Part shown: positions 48,430-58,600 of the stretch, piece by piece
Position numbering within the stretch: the first letter of the stretch is position 1
Layout: each line of letters starts with the position of its first letter
Assembly: GCA_002025645.1 (NCBI GenBank)
Contig: CP018783.1
Location: 620,001-684,000 of the forward strand
Origin: Curtobacterium pusillum
GTDB taxonomy: Bacteria; Actinomycetota; Actinomycetes; Actinomycetales; Microbacteriaceae
DNA: 64,000 bases
Direction: 5' to 3'
Position numbers and translations under genes: made by a program
The notes under the pieces: model-generated
Databases searched by the model: none
Told to the model about the DNA's origin: nothing
The model's input: the letters and a program-made list of their open reading frames with translations, nothing else

Positions 48430-49317
48430 CTAGCGGGTCGCGGTGGTCGTGCGGTCGCGTCCGGTCAGGTCCTGGTGCGTCTCCGGGGTACGGAACCCCC
48501 GGCGCGCCAGGACGTCGCGGACGCCGGCGCCCTGCGGCTCGGCGTGCTCGATCACGAGGACTCCCCCGGGGACGAGCAGGCGCCAGGCGGTCTCAGTCAG
48601 GACACGCACGGCGTCGAGGCCGTCCGGTCCGCCGTAGAGCGCCACCGCCGGGTCGTGGTCGCGGACCTCGGGGTCGATCGGCACCGCGTCGTCGGGGACG
48701 TACGGCGGGTTCGACACGACGACCGACACCGTGCCGTCGAGTTCGGGCAGCGCGTCGGCGAGGTCGCCCTCGACGAGGCGCACCGTGCCGCCGTGGGACT
48801 CGACGTTGCGCCGGGTCCACGGGAGCGCCTCGGGCGAGCGCTCGACGGCGTACACGACGGCGTTCGGCACCTCGGTGTCCATGGCGATCGCGATGGCGCC
48901 GCTGCCGGAACCGAGGTCGACGGCGATCGGCTCGGGGACGGCCACGGCGCGGAGTGCGTCGATGCCGAACTGCACGACGCCCTCGGTCTCCGGCCGCGGG
49001 ACGAAGACCCCGGGTCCGACTGCCAGGGTCAGCGCGCGGAAGTGGGCCTCCCCCGTGATGTGCTGCAGCGGCTCGCGGGTGGTCCGTCGGGCGACGGCGT
49101 GCCGGAAGCGCTCGACGTGCCCGGCAGCGATCGCGCCCCCCGTCAGGGCACGGGCCTGCACGGCGCCGCGGGACGTGTCGGTCGCCCAGGCGAGCAGGAG
49201 TTCGGCGTCCACGCGCGGGGTCGGGACCTCGTGCGCGACGAGCGCAGCGGTCGCCTCGTCGAGGAGGCGATCCGCTGCGTACGTGGGCTGGCTGTCGGAG
49301 GTGATCCGTGCCTCCAG
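48430..49317 (-). CDS. prmC: Release factor glutamine methyltransferase, non-canonical start
   Basis: PrmC methylates the GGQ Gln of release factors; prfA, its substrate gene, lies just upstream. SAM motif I is VDLGSGSGAIAIAM and the catalytic NPPY is in VVSNPPYVPDD. The first canonical start, GTG 49212, would begin at VDAELLLAWATD and cut off the N-terminal helix domain. In-frame DNA before it encodes a good match to that domain (TYAADRLLDEATAALVAHEV) but offers only CTG 49317 (295 residues), 8 bases after the prfA stop. An R1 repeat copy overlaps this start. Confidence 0.88.
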   Translation of the reverse strand: MEARITSDSQPTYAADRLLDEATAALVAHEVPTPRVDAELLLAWATDTSRGAVQARALTGGAIAAGHVERFRHAVARRTTREPLQHITGEAHFRALTLAVGPGVFVPRPETEGVVQFGIDALRAVAVPEPIAVDLGSGSGAIAIAMDTEVPNAVVYAVERSPEALPWTRRNVESHGGTVRLVEGDLADALPELDGTVSVVVSNPPYVPDDAVPIDPEVRDHDPAVALYGGPDGLDAVRVLTETAWRLLVPGGVLVIEHAEPQGAGVRDVLARRGFRTPETHQDLTGRDRTTTATR

Positions 49318-49324
49318 GTCGGGT

Positions 49325-50407
49325 CTAGGCGTCCTGGTCGCCGATGGCGGCCAGACGGGCCTCTTCGTCCGCGCTGATGGCGGACTGGATGACGGGCTCG
49401 AGCGCGCCGTTCATCACGCGGTCCAGGTCGTACGCCTTGTACCCGGTGCGGTGGTCCGCGATGCGGTTCTCCGGGAAGTTGTACGTGCGGATGCGCTCCG
49501 AACGGTCCATGCCGCGGATCTGCGACTTGCGCGCGTCCGAGGCGATGGCGTCGAGCTCCTCCTGCTGTCGCGCGAGGATGCGGGCGCGCAGGACGCGCAT
49601 GCCGGCCTCGCGGTTCTGCAGCTGCGACTTCTCGTTCTGCATCGCGACCGTGATGCCCGTGGGCAGGTGCGTGATGCGGACCGCGGAGTCCGTCGTGTTG
49701 ACGGACTGGCCGCCGGGCCCGGAGGACCGGTAGACGTCGATCTTGAGGTCGTTCTGGTTGATCTGGACCTCTTCGGGCTCGTCGACCTCGGGGAAGACCA
49801 GCACGCCCGTCGTCGAGGTGTGGATGCGCCCCTGCGACTCGGTCGCCGGCACGCGCTGCACGCGGTGCACGCCACCCTCGTACTTCAGGTGCGCCCAGAC
49901 GCCCTGGGACGGGTCGGTCGCGTTCGACTTGATCGCGACCTGGACGTCCTTGTAGCCACCGAGGTCGGACTCGGTGCGCTCGAGCATCTCGATCTTCCAG
50001 CCCTTGGACTCGGCGTAGTGCGAGTACATGCGCAGGAGGTCGGCCGCGAACAGCGCCGATTCCTCGCCGCCCTCGCCGCCCTTGATCTCCATGATCACGT
50101 CGCGCCCGTCGTCCGGGTCACGCGGGATGAGCAGCCGCCGGAGACGCTCCTGGCGCTCCGACAGCTGCTCCTCGAGCGTCGGGACCTCGTCCGCGAACGC
50201 TTCGTCCTCACGCGCGAGCTCCTGGGCGGCGGCGAGGTCGTCCCCCGCCGCCTTCCAGGACTCGTACGCGGACTTGATCTGGTTGAGCTCGGCGTACCGC
50301 CGGTTCACCTTCTTCGCCCGGGCCGCATCGGCGTGGAGCGCGGGGTCCGACAGCTGCTGCGTCAGGTCCTCGTGTTCCGCCAGCAGCCCTGCTACCGACT
50401 CGAACAC
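49325..50407 (-). CDS. prfA: Peptide chain release factor 1
   Basis: RF1 reads UAA and UAG. The 360 residues include the PTH motif GGQ in [16 protein letters not shown] and [17 protein letters not shown], with the coiled N-terminal domain ([17 protein letters not shown]) and [15 protein letters not shown], which contains the PxT stop-codon selectivity motif. GTG 50407 lies 3 bases after the rho stop. Confidence 0.97.
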   Translation of the reverse strand: MFESVAGLLAEHEDLTQQLSDPALHADAARAKKVNRRYAELNQIKSAYESWKAAGDDLAAAQELAREDEAFADEVPTLEEQLSERQERLRRLLIPRDPDDGRDVIMEIKGGEGGEESALFAADLLRMYSHYAESKGWKIEMLERTESDLGGYKDVQVAIKSNATDPSQGVWAHLKYEGGVHRVQRVPATESQGRIHTSTTGVLVFPEVDEPEEVQINQNDLKIDVYRSSGPGGQSVNTTDSAVRITHLPTGITVAMQNEKSQLQNREAGMRVLRARILARQQEELDAIASDARKSQIRGMDRSERIRTYNFPENRIADHRTGYKAYDLDRVMNGALEPVIQSAISADEEARLAAIGDQDA

Positions 50408-50410
50408 GCG

Positions 50411-52606
50411 TTACTCCTGGTGACCGTTGTGGTGCCCGCCGGTCGTGGGGACCGACTTCTGCACCTGGACCAGGAACTCGACGTTCGACTGCGTCTCCTT
50501 GAGGTTCCGCAGCACGATCTCGAGCGCCTGCTGCGGGTCGAGCCCGGCGAGGGCACGACGCAGCCGCCACGTGATCTTGACCTCGTCGGCGGAGAGCAGC
50601 TGCTCCTCGCGACGGGTGCCGGAGGCGTTGACGTCGACGGCGGGGAAGATCCGCTTGTCCGCCAGGTGACGGTTGAGGCGGAGCTCCATGTTGCCGGTGC
50701 CCTTGAACTCCTCGAAGATCACCTCGTCCATCTTCGACCCGGTCTCGACGAGCGCCGTGGCGAGGATGGTCAGCGAGCCGCCGTCCTCGATGTTGCGCGC
50801 CGCGCCGAAGAAGCGCTTCGGCGGGTACAGGGCCGACGAGTCGACGCCACCGGAGAGCACGCGGCCGGAGGCCGGCGTCGCCAGGTTGTAGGCGCGGCCC
50901 AGGCGGGTGATCGAGTCGAGGAGCAGGACCACGTCGTGGCCGAGCTCGACGAGACGCTTCGCACGCTCGATGGCGAGCTCGGCGACCGTGGTGTGGTCCT
51001 CTGCCGGCCGGTCGAAGGTCGAGGCGATGACCTCGCCCTTCACCGTGCGCTGCATGTCGGTGACCTCTTCGGGCCGCTCGTCCACCAGGACGACCATGAG
51101 GTGCGCCTCGGGGTTGTTCTTGGCGATCGCGTTCGCGATGGCCTGGAGCACGACCGTCTTGCCGGCCTTCGGCGGGGAGACGATGAGGCCGCGCTGGCCC
51201 TTGCCGATCGGCGACACGAGGTCGATGATCCGCGTGCTGAGCTTGCCCGGCTCGGTCTCGAGGCGGAGGCGCTCGTTCGGGTACAGCGGGGTGAGGTCCT
51301 GGAAGTCGACGCGCGCGGCGGCCTCTTCGGCGGTCTGCCCGTTCACCGAGTCGACCTTCACGAGGGCGTTGTACTTCTGGCGGCTCTGCTGCTCGTTGTC
51401 CCGCGGCTGCTTGATCGCACCGACGACGGCGTCACCCTTGCGCAGGTGGTACTTCTTCACCTGGCCGAGCGAGACGTAGACGTCGTTCGGGCCCGGGAGG
51501 TAGCCCGAGGTCCGCACGAAGGCGTAGTTGTCGAGGACGTCGAGGATGCCCGCGATCGGGATGAGGACGTCGTCCTCGGTGACCTCCGGCTCGAACTCGT
51601 CGTTCTGACCGCCACGGCCGCGCTTGCGGTCACGCTGGCGACGGCTGCGGCCACCCTCGGTGTCGTCGGCGTTCTGCTGCGCCTGCTGCTTCTGCTGCTG
51701 GCCCTGCTTCTGCTGCTGGCCGTTCTGCTGGCCGTTCTGCTTCTGCTCGTTCTTGTCGTCCTGCTGGGCGTTCTTCTGCTCGCCCTGCTGGCCGTTCTGA
51801 CCGTTCTTCTGGCCGTTGTCGTTCTTCTGGGCGTTGTCGCGGCCGTTCTGGTCGCCACCCTGCTCGCCGTTCTCGGCGTTCTGCCCACGGCCACGACCAC
51901 GACCACGGCTGCGGCGGCCGCGACGCGAACCGCCCTCGCCCTGCTGGTCGTTCTGGTCGCCGTTGTCGGCGCCGTCCTGCGGGTCGCCGGACTGCTCGGC
52001 CGACTGCTCCTGCTGGGGCTGGGCCTGTGCCTGCTGGTCGTTCGGCTGCTCGGCCTGCTGACCGTTCGGCTGCTCGGCCTGCTGGTTCGGCTGGCCGTTC
52101 TGCTGACCACGGCCACCACGGCCGCGGCGCTGACCGCCGGCCTGGGCTGCCTCCTGGGCGTCCTTCTCGGCACGGACCTGGTCGAGGCCGGCGAGGAGGT
52201 CCTCGGTGCCGGTCTGGCCGTGGTTGGTGTGCTCGGCGGCCGAGGTCGGCTCGGCGCTCACGGTGCCGCCGGACGAGGCACGACGGGAGCGACGGGCACG
52301 CGAGGCGGGCTGCTGCTCGGCCGGTGCCTCGGTGTCCGCGGTCGCTTCGGCCGCGGGGGCCTCAGTCGGCTCGGGCAGCGTCGGCTGCTCGACCGGTGCC
52401 TGCGCCTGCGCCGCGGGGGCTGCGGCCGCGGGGGCCTCGTCCGTCACGGGACGCTTGTCCTCGATCGAGGCGATGAGGTCGCCCTTGCGGAGCTTGGAGA
52501 GCCCGGTGATGCCGAGCGAGGAGGCGATGCGCTGGAGTTCCGGGAGCCGGAGGGCGCGCAGATCGCTGGGAATCTCCACCTGGGTGGAGTCGTTGACGTT
52601 CGTCAA
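50411..52606 (-). CDS. rho: Transcription termination factor Rho with Gln/Asn/Arg-Gly-rich insert
   Basis: Rho is the hexameric RNA helicase of factor-dependent termination. At 731 residues it is far larger than E. coli Rho (419). The N-domain helices are at about 15-50; a disordered insert at about 55-340 is rich in Gln, Asn, Gly and Arg (runs such as [20 protein letters not shown], and RGRGRGRGQ). The RNA-binding fold starts near 345 ([19 protein letters not shown]), Walker A is [10 protein letters not shown] (about 480) and Walker [13 protein letters not shown]. The TTG start is preceded by AAGGAAA. Confidence 0.96.
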   Translation of the reverse strand: MTNVNDSTQVEIPSDLRALRLPELQRIASSLGITGLSKLRKGDLIASIEDKRPVTDEAPAAAAPAAQAQAPVEQPTLPEPTEAPAAEATADTEAPAEQQPASRARRSRRASSGGTVSAEPTSAAEHTNHGQTGTEDLLAGLDQVRAEKDAQEAAQAGGQRRGRGGRGQQNGQPNQQAEQPNGQQAEQPNDQQAQAQPQQEQSAEQSGDPQDGADNGDQNDQQGEGGSRRGRRSRGRGRGRGQNAENGEQGGDQNGRDNAQKNDNGQKNGQNGQQGEQKNAQQDDKNEQKQNGQQNGQQQKQGQQQKQQAQQNADDTEGGRSRRQRDRKRGRGGQNDEFEPEVTEDDVLIPIAGILDVLDNYAFVRTSGYLPGPNDVYVSLGQVKKYHLRKGDAVVGAIKQPRDNEQQSRQKYNALVKVDSVNGQTAEEAAARVDFQDLTPLYPNERLRLETEPGKLSTRIIDLVSPIGKGQRGLIVSPPKAGKTVVLQAIANAIAKNNPEAHLMVVLVDERPEEVTDMQRTVKGEVIASTFDRPAEDHTTVAELAIERAKRLVELGHDVVLLLDSITRLGRAYNLATPASGRVLSGGVDSSALYPPKRFFGAARNIEDGGSLTILATALVETGSKMDEVIFEEFKGTGNMELRLNRHLADKRIFPAVDVNASGTRREEQLLSADEVKITWRLRRALAGLDPQQALEIVLRNLKETQSNVEFLVQVQKSVPTTGGHHNGHQE

Positions 52607-52768
52607 GGTCGGTGTTTCCTTTCGAACCGCAGAACGCGGAGAGTTTCCACCGTCCCGGATGCACGGGTATGCATCGACCGCCGTTCAGACGACGGACCGG
52701 GATTCGGTGATCAGAAAGAGATTGCCCCCGCGCACCGGACCCTGCGCGGCGAGGAACATTCCTGCTGC

Positions 52769-53725
52769 CTACGCGGGTTCGGCTTGGAGCGCCGAGTGCG
52801 GCACCACTGTAGCACCACCCAGATCAACGGCCAGCATGAGCGCCCGCCAGTCGGATTCGCCGTGTCGCGTGACGAGCTCGGCCGCGGTCAGGCGCTGGCC
52901 GGGGTCGCTGCCGAGGACCAGGAGGCTCGGGCCGGCCCCGGACACGACGGCCGCGAGACCGTGCTGGCGCAGCAGGCCGATCAGGGCGTCGGTCTCCGGC
53001 ATCGCGCTCGCACGGTACGACTGGTGCAGCCGGTCCTCGGTCGCCGCCAGGAGCAGCTCCGGACTCTGGATGAGCGCCGCCACCAGGAGCGCCGAACGGG
53101 ACACGTTGAACGCGGCGTCCTCGTGCGGCACGCTCGCGGGCTGCAGGGAGCGCGCGAGCTTCGTCGACAGGGTGGACGTCGGAACGAAGACCACGGGCGA
53201 GACACCGCGGTGCACCAGGAGCCGCTTGTACGCGGGCCCCTCGGCGGTCATCCACGCGATGGTGAGGCCACCGAACAGGGCGGGCGCCACGTTGTCCGGG
53301 TGCCCCTCCATCTCGGTCGCCAGGGTCAGCAGCGTCGAGGCGTCGAGGTCGACGACGCCCTCGAGCAGGCCGCGGGCCGCCATGAGTCCGGCGACGATCG
53401 CGGCGGCCGAGGACCCCATGCCGCGGCCGTGCGGGATGGCGTTGACGGCGTGCAGTTCGAGCCCGGGCTGCGGGACGCCGGCGTGCTCCAGCCCACGGCG
53501 GACCGCACGGACGACGAGGTTGTCGTCGTCCGTGGCGACCTCGCCGGCCCCGACGCCGTCGACCGTGACGGTCGCGCCGGGTTCCGGGCGGACGCGGACG
53601 ACGACCTCGTCGTAGAGCGAGAGCGCGAGGCCGAGCGAGTCGAAGCCCGGGCCGAGGTTCGCCGAGGTCGCCGGGACGCGGACACGGACCGCCCGTCCGG
53701 CCGGTACAGCGATGTGGGCGGTCAT
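52769..53725 (-). CDS. thrB: Homoserine kinase
   Basis: A 318-residue GHMP kinase that phosphorylates homoserine. The GHMP motifs are VPATSANLGPGFDSLGLAL, IPHGRGMGSSAAAIVAGLMA (ATP-binding) and AVVSGAGPSLLVL near the C-terminus. ATG 53725 is the first good start; the longer frame is the shadow of thrC. It follows thrC by 32 bases in a hom-thrC-thrB run. Confidence 0.95.
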   Translation of the reverse strand: MTAHIAVPAGRAVRVRVPATSANLGPGFDSLGLALSLYDEVVVRVRPEPGATVTVDGVGAGEVATDDDNLVVRAVRRGLEHAGVPQPGLELHAVNAIPHGRGMGSSAAAIVAGLMAARGLLEGVVDLDASTLLTLATEMEGHPDNVAPALFGGLTIAWMTAEGPAYKRLLVHRGVSPVVFVPTSTLSTKLARSLQPASVPHEDAAFNVSRSALLVAALIQSPELLLAATEDRLHQSYRASAMPETDALIGLLRQHGLAAVVSGAGPSLLVLGSDPGQRLTAAELVTRHGESDWRALMLAVDLGGATVVPHSALQAEPA

Positions 53726-53757
53726 GCCCTCCCCCGGTCCGGACGAGCGGTCGGGGC

Positions 53758-54837
53758 TCACTCGGAGCCGACCAGTCCGAGCACGTCGGCGACCGACTTC
53801 GTGTCCACGGGGACGCTCGTCGGGGCGACCTCGCCGCCGTCCTGCGTGCGGAGGGCCCACTGCGGGTCCTTGAGGCCGTGGCCGGTCACCGTGATGACGA
53901 CCTTCGCGCCCTTCGGCACGATCCCGGCGTCGGCGCGCTCGAGCAGCCCGGCGACACCGATCGCGGAGGCCGGCTCGACGAAGACGCCGACCTCGGCGGA
54001 GAGGATGCGGTGCGCGGCGAGGATGGCCTCGTCGGTGATCGCGCCGAAGTAGCCGTCGGTCTCGTCGCGCGCCTGGAGGGCGAACTCCCACGACGCGGGG
54101 TTGCCGATGCGGATCGCCGACGCGATGGTGTCCGGGTTCCGGACGACCTCACCGCGGACGATCGGGGCCGAGCCGGCGGCCTGGAAGCCGAACATGCGCG
54201 GGAGCTTCGTGGAGCGACCGGCGGCGACGTCCTCGCGGTAGCCGCGCGAGTACGCGGTGTAGTTGCCCGCGTTGCCGACCGGCAGGAAGTGGAAGTCGGG
54301 CGCGTCGCCGAGCACGTCGACGACCTCGAACGCGGCCGTCTTCTGCCCCTCGATGCGGTCGTTGTTGACGGAGTTCACGAGGTGCACCGGGTAGTTCGCC
54401 GCCAGGTCGCGGGCGATGTCGAGGCAGTCGTCGAAGTTGCCCTGCACCTGCAGCAGCTGGGCGTCGTGCGCGACGGCCTGGCTGAGCTTGCCCATGGCGA
54501 TCTTGCCCTCGGGCACGAGCACCGCGGCCGTGATGCCCGCGTGCGTGGCGTACGCGGCGGCGGACGCGCTGGTGTTGCCGGTGGAGGCGCAGATGACGGC
54601 CTTCGCGCCGTGCTCCACGGCCTTCGAGATCGCCATCGTCATGCCGCGGTCCTTGAAGGAGCCGGTCGGGTTCATGCCCTCGAACTTGACGTAGACCTCG
54701 GCGCCGGTGCGCTCGGACAGGCGGCGCGCCGGGATGAGGGGCGTCCCACCCTCACCGAGGGTGACGACGGGCGTCGCTTCGGTGACGTCGAGACGGTCGG
54801 CGTACTCGCGCAGGACTCCCTGCCACTGGTGGGCCAT
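53758..54837 (-). CDS. thrC: Threonine synthase
   Basis: A PLP enzyme converting O-phosphohomoserine to threonine. The Lys that binds PLP is in [15 protein letters not shown] (about residue 62), with [14 protein letters not shown] as the phosphate loop and [16 protein letters not shown]. The 359 residues fit the short bacterial form. ATG 54837 follows GGGGAG. Confidence 0.96.
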   Translation of the reverse strand: MAHQWQGVLREYADRLDVTEATPVVTLGEGGTPLIPARRLSERTGAEVYVKFEGMNPTGSFKDRGMTMAISKAVEHGAKAVICASTGNTSASAAAYATHAGITAAVLVPEGKIAMGKLSQAVAHDAQLLQVQGNFDDCLDIARDLAANYPVHLVNSVNNDRIEGQKTAAFEVVDVLGDAPDFHFLPVGNAGNYTAYSRGYREDVAAGRSTKLPRMFGFQAAGSAPIVRGEVVRNPDTIASAIRIGNPASWEFALQARDETDGYFGAITDEAILAAHRILSAEVGVFVEPASAIGVAGLLERADAGIVPKGAKVVITVTGHGLKDPQWALRTQDGGEVAPTSVPVDTKSVADVLGLVGSE

Positions 54838-54888
54838 GAGGCTCCCCTTCTTCTTCGTTCGAAAGCTGGTGTGTCGGAGACGACGGCG

Positions 54889-56196
54889 TCAGGCGCCGAC
54901 GACCCGCAGGACGCTCGTGACCTCGGCGACGACGTCCTCGTTGCGGAGCGCCACCACCGTCGAGGCCAGGTCGGACTCGCGCGCCAGGTGGGTCCCGATC
55001 ACGAGGGTGGCCGTGGCGTCGGCACCCGATGCCACGGTCTGCTCGACGGTCTCGACGCTGACGCCGTGCTTGGCCAGGACGCCGGCGACGGTCGACAGCA
55101 CACCAGGGGCGTCCGTGACGTGCAGCGTGATCTGGTAGCGGGTGCGGACGGTCCCGATCGGGAAGACCGGCAGGTCGGCCTGCGTCGACTCGGCGACACC
55201 TGGACCGCCGATGACGTGTCGGCGCGCGGCGGACACCAGGTCGCCGAGGACGGCCGAGGCGGTCTCGACGCCACCGGCACCGGCGCCGTAGAACATCAGG
55301 TCGCCTGCTGCCTCGGCCTCGACGAACACGGCGTTCTTCGCACCGTGCACGCTCGCGAGCGGGTGCGACTCGGGCACCAGGGCCGGGTAGACACGAGCGC
55401 TGACACCCTCGGTGCCGTCGGCGTCGGTCAGGCGCTCGGCGGTCGCGAGGATCTTCACGACGTACCCGGCCTTGCGCGCGGCGCGGACCTGCTCGATCGT
55501 GACCGAGGTGATGCCCTCGCGGTGCACGGCGGCGAGCGGCACGGAGGTGTGGAACGCGAGCGACGCCAGGATCGCGGCCTTCTGGGCGGCGTCGTAGCCC
55601 TCGACGTCGGCGGTCGGGTCGGCCTCGGCGTAGCCCAGCTCGGTGGCCGTGGCGAGGGCGTCCTCGAACGTCGCCCCCTCGCGGTCCATCAGGTCGAGGA
55701 TGAAGTTCGTGGTGCCGTTGACGATGCCCATGATGCGCACGATGCGGTCACCGGCGAGCGAGTCGTGCAGCGGGCGGATGATCGGGATCGCGCCGGCGAC
55801 CGCGGCCTCGTAGTAGAGCTGCGCGCCGACCTGCTCGGCCGCCGCGAAGAGCTCCGGGCCGTGGGTCGCCAGGAGCGCCTTGTTGCCCGTCACGACGTCG
55901 GCGCCGGACTGCAGTGCCTGGAGGACGAGGGTCCGTGCGGGCTCGATGCCGCCGATCAGCTCGACGACGATGTCCGCACCGAGGATCAGCGACTCGGCGT
56001 CCGTCGTGAAGAGCTCCTTCGGCAGGTCCACGTCGCGCGGGGCGTCGACGTCGCGGACGGCGATCCCCACGAGCTCGAGGCCGGCGCCGGCGCGCGAGGC
56101 CAGCTCGTCACCGTGCTCGAGGAGCAGCCGGGCGACCTGCGAGCCGACCGAGCCGGCTCCGAGCAGCGCGACGCGGACGTTGCGGTATTCGATCAT
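54889..56196 (-). CDS. hom: Homoserine dehydrogenase with ACT domain
   Basis: A 435-residue enzyme reducing aspartate semialdehyde to homoserine. NAD-binding is ALLGAGSVGSQVARLLLEHG; the catalytic region includes ANKALLATHG (here TGNKALLATHG), EAAVAGAIPIIRPL and GIVNGTTNFIL. The C-terminal ACT domain (YQITLHVTDAPGVLSTVAGV) implies allosteric control by threonine. It is the first gene of the threonine run, 45 bases after lysA. Confidence 0.96.
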   Translation of the reverse strand: MIEYRNVRVALLGAGSVGSQVARLLLEHGDELASRAGAGLELVGIAVRDVDAPRDVDLPKELFTTDAESLILGADIVVELIGGIEPARTLVLQALQSGADVVTGNKALLATHGPELFAAAEQVGAQLYYEAAVAGAIPIIRPLHDSLAGDRIVRIMGIVNGTTNFILDLMDREGATFEDALATATELGYAEADPTADVEGYDAAQKAAILASLAFHTSVPLAAVHREGITSVTIEQVRAARKAGYVVKILATAERLTDADGTEGVSARVYPALVPESHPLASVHGAKNAVFVEAEAAGDLMFYGAGAGGVETASAVLGDLVSAARRHVIGGPGVAESTQADLPVFPIGTVRTRYQITLHVTDAPGVLSTVAGVLAKHGVSVETVEQTVASGADATATLVIGTHLARESDLASTVVALRNEDVVAEVTSVLRVVGA

Positions 56197-56241
56197 CTGG
56201 TGCGGGTCCTGTTCGTGGGGAGTCGGGTCGGGACGGGGACG

Positions 56242-57648
56242 TCAGGCCCCCGGCGCGACCCCGGTGTCGCGGGCGAGGAGGTCGTCGATCGACTCGCCAC
56301 GCACGAGGATACGGGTAGTGCCGTCGGCGACCGCCACGACCGGCGGGCGGCCGACGTGGTTGTAGTTGCTCGCCAGGCTCCAGCAGTAGGCGCCGGTGGC
56401 CGCGACGGCGAGCAGGTCGCCGCGGTGCACGTCACCGGGCAGGTACTCGTCGTTCACGACGACGTCGCCGCTCTCGCAGTGCTTGCCGACGACGCGGGTG
56501 AGGACGGCGGGGGCGTCCGACGTGCGCGCGAGCCGGGCCGTGTAGTCGGCCCCGTAGAGCGCCGGCCGGGCGTTGTCGCTCATGCCGCCGTCGACGGAGA
56601 CGTAGGTGCGCGTGGCGGAGGTGTCGGACGACTCGTCGGAGAGCGTCACGGGCTTGATCGTCCCGACCCGGTACAGCGTGATGCCTGCCGGTCCGACGAT
56701 GTACCGCCCGGGCTCGACCGCGATCTCCGGAACCGGGATGCCCCGTTCGGTGCAGGCCTCGGCCACGATGGTCGCGAGCGCGTCGGCGACGTCCTCCGGT
56801 TCGAACGCCGAGTCGGCCTCGGTGTAGTCGATGCCCCAGCCGCCGCCGAGGTTGAGCTCCGGCACCGGGCCGGTCGCCACGAGCGTCGCGTGGACGTCCA
56901 TCAGGCGTCGAGCGGCCTCGCGGAAGCCGGACTCGTCGAAGATCTGCGAACCGATGTGCGAGTGCAGGCCGACGAACGCGAGCGACGGTTCGGCACGGAC
57001 GGCCTCGGCGGCCTGGACCGCCTCGGTCAGCGGGATGCCGAACTTCTGGTCCTCCCGCGCGGTGGCGAGGTACTCGTGGGTCGAGGCGTGCACACCGCTG
57101 TTGATCCGGATGCGGACACGCTGCACGATCCCGGAGTCCGCCGCGGCACGCGCGACGCGCTGCACTTCCTCGTGGCTGTCGAGGACGATGGTCCCCACGC
57201 CGACCTCGACCGCGCGGGCGATCTCGGCGTCGGACTTGTCGTTGCCGTGGAAGCCCAGCAGCGCCGGGTCGATGCCGCCGGCCAGCGCCACCGCGAGTTC
57301 GCCGCCGGTGCAGACGTCGACGCGGAGGTCCGCCTCGGACATCCACGCCACGACCTGCGTCGTCAGGAAGGCCTTGCCGGCGTAGTAGACGTGCGCTCGG
57401 GTGCCGATGCGCTCGAACGCCTCGGTGAACGCGTTCCGCACGCGCACCGCCCGGGACTGCACGTCGCGTTCGTCCACCACGTAGAGCGGGGTGCCGTACT
57501 GCGCGACGAGGTCGGACGCCGTCACACCGCCGACGACGAGTTCGCCGTCGTCGGTCCGCGTCGCGGACGCGGGCCAGATGCGCGCCTCGAGCGCGGAGGG
57601 GTCCGTCGGGAACCGCAGTCGCTGCGGGGCAAGGGGGTTCTCGCTCAC
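56242..57648 (-). CDS. lysA: Diaminopimelate decarboxylase
   Basis: A 468-residue PLP enzyme of fold type III making L-lysine from meso-DAP. The PLP Lys is in HVYYAGKAFLTTQVV (about residue 80). GLHSHIGSQIFD and LNLGGGWGIDYT are characteristic, as is EPGRYIVGPAG; the second-subunit Cys/Asp region is GKHCESGDVVVNDEYLP. GTG 57648 is the start, with TAGGAT 8 bases upstream. The frame runs further but includes an R1 repeat copy and the end of the DUF2993 gene. Confidence 0.96.
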   Translation of the reverse strand: MSENPLAPQRLRFPTDPSALEARIWPASATRTDDGELVVGGVTASDLVAQYGTPLYVVDERDVQSRAVRVRNAFTEAFERIGTRAHVYYAGKAFLTTQVVAWMSEADLRVDVCTGGELAVALAGGIDPALLGFHGNDKSDAEIARAVEVGVGTIVLDSHEEVQRVARAAADSGIVQRVRIRINSGVHASTHEYLATAREDQKFGIPLTEAVQAAEAVRAEPSLAFVGLHSHIGSQIFDESGFREAARRLMDVHATLVATGPVPELNLGGGWGIDYTEADSAFEPEDVADALATIVAEACTERGIPVPEIAVEPGRYIVGPAGITLYRVGTIKPVTLSDESSDTSATRTYVSVDGGMSDNARPALYGADYTARLARTSDAPAVLTRVVGKHCESGDVVVNDEYLPGDVHRGDLLAVAATGAYCWSLASNYNHVGRPPVVAVADGTTRILVRGESIDDLLARDTGVAPGA

Positions 57649-57656
57649 GGGACCCG

Positions 57657-57662
57657 ATCCTA
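57657..57662 (-). promoter_or_regulatory. -10 element (TAGGAT) for lysA
   Basis: TAGGAT ends 8 bases before GTG 57648, giving at most a 1-2-base leader. The same TANNNT-N8-GTG spacing is found at argS. Confidence 0.4.
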
Positions 57663-57672
57663 CCGAGCCGAG

Positions 57673-57685
57673 CCGCGCCTCCAGG
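57673..57685. repeat. R1 motif copy upstream of lysA
   Basis: CCGCGCCTCCAGG, an exact copy of the repeated half-arm, lies between lysA and the DUF2993 gene just upstream of the lysA -10. Confidence 0.5.
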
Positions 57686-57706
57686 CCGTGTGACGCTGCC
57701 ACGCGG

Positions 57707-58462
57707 CTACCCGCACTTCCCGACCGTCTGGAGTCCCGCTTCGTTGAGCGGCAGCGAGTCGGCCGTGACGCGCACCGACGCGTCCGACGCGGTGATGTCG
57801 AGCGACCGGACGCGCAGCTGCGACGGCAGGAACTGCGCCGTGCAGACCTGGACGGGCACGTTCGTGACACCAGGGATCGAGTCCACCTTCAGCCCGAGTG
57901 CCGAGTTCGTGATCCGCACCGTCTTCGGCGTGATCGTGATCCCCTTGCCGTCGTCCTGCGCGACGACGGCACCCTTCGCCGCGTAGGTGATGTCGTAGCC
58001 GAGCACCGCGGTCTTGCCGGACAGCTCGACGCCGCCGTCGACCAGGCTCAGACGGTCGAACAGGGGGCTGTACTTGGACAGCTCCTTCACCGATCCGGCG
58101 GCGAGCGTGACGTGCCCGTCGACGTCGTGCACGTCGCCCTTGCCGTCGATCGGCACGTCGTGTGCGGTGACGTCGGCCGCGAGCGGGATCCCGTCGATCG
58201 TGAGCTTCTGCGAGGAGATCTCGACGTCGTCGAGTTTGCCGCCGATGAGCTGCGGGATCACGATGCCGTTCGCGTGCGCCTCGACCTCGCCGGTCGCACC
58301 GGACGGCAGCGACTGCTCGACCTGCTGGGCGATGATGCGGTCGACGACCCCGCGGAGGACGAACTCGGCGATCACGACGAGCGCGGCGAGGACGACCACG
58401 ACGACGATCAGGACGACGGGCCAGCGACGGCGCTTCCGGGGGGTCTCGGTGGCGGCGGACAT
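57707..58462 (-). CDS. DUF2993 (LmeA-like) lipid-binding envelope protein
   Basis: A 251-residue protein with an N-terminal basic stretch and one membrane helix (about 14-38: PVVLIVVVVVLAALVVIAEFV), then a beta-rich extracytoplasmic DUF2993 domain with alternating strands (GEVEAHANGIVIPQLIGGKL, VDGGVELSGKTAVLGYD). Members of this family bind phospholipids, and mycobacterial LmeA acts in mannan elongation. ATG 58462 chosen; the upstream frame is Pro/Arg-rich and implausible. Two cysteines near the C-terminus could form a disulphide. Confidence 0.85.
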   Translation of the reverse strand: MSAATETPRKRRRWPVVLIVVVVVLAALVVIAEFVLRGVVDRIIAQQVEQSLPSGATGEVEAHANGIVIPQLIGGKLDDVEISSQKLTIDGIPLAADVTAHDVPIDGKGDVHDVDGHVTLAAGSVKELSKYSPLFDRLSLVDGGVELSGKTAVLGYDITYAAKGAVVAQDDGKGITITPKTVRITNSALGLKVDSIPGVTNVPVQVCTAQFLPSQLRVRSLDITASDASVRVTADSLPLNEAGLQTVGKCG

Positions 58463-58496
58463 GCGTCCCACCCTGCCAGGTGGTCCCGTGGGCGGG

Positions 58497-58509
58497 CCTG
58501 GAGGCGCGG
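58497..58509. repeat. R1 motif copy upstream of the DUF2993 gene
   Basis: CCTGGAGGCGCGG, in a 213-base gap that also contains the argS terminator. The rest of the gap is GC-rich with an extra hairpin around GGCGCGCC (about 58573-58598). Confidence 0.5.
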
Positions 58510-58600
58510 CGCGGGTCCGGCGCGTCGGCGCGGGTCGCGGGGTGGTCGGCTCGGCACCGGTGGCGGGGTGGCGGGAAGGCGCGCCTTCGCGCCCCGCCAT

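Noticed and set aside
48731-54052. A 1,773-codon plus-strand open frame opposite prmC, prfA, rho and thrB
   Set aside because: It is antisense to four well-conserved genes and its translation is low-complexity Arg/Leu/Val. High-GC coding bias leaves such frames open.
54838-54888. Possible riboswitch or leader peptide before thrC or hom
   Set aside because: The gaps are short and show no conserved aptamer, no run of Thr or Ile codons and no terminator/antiterminator pair.
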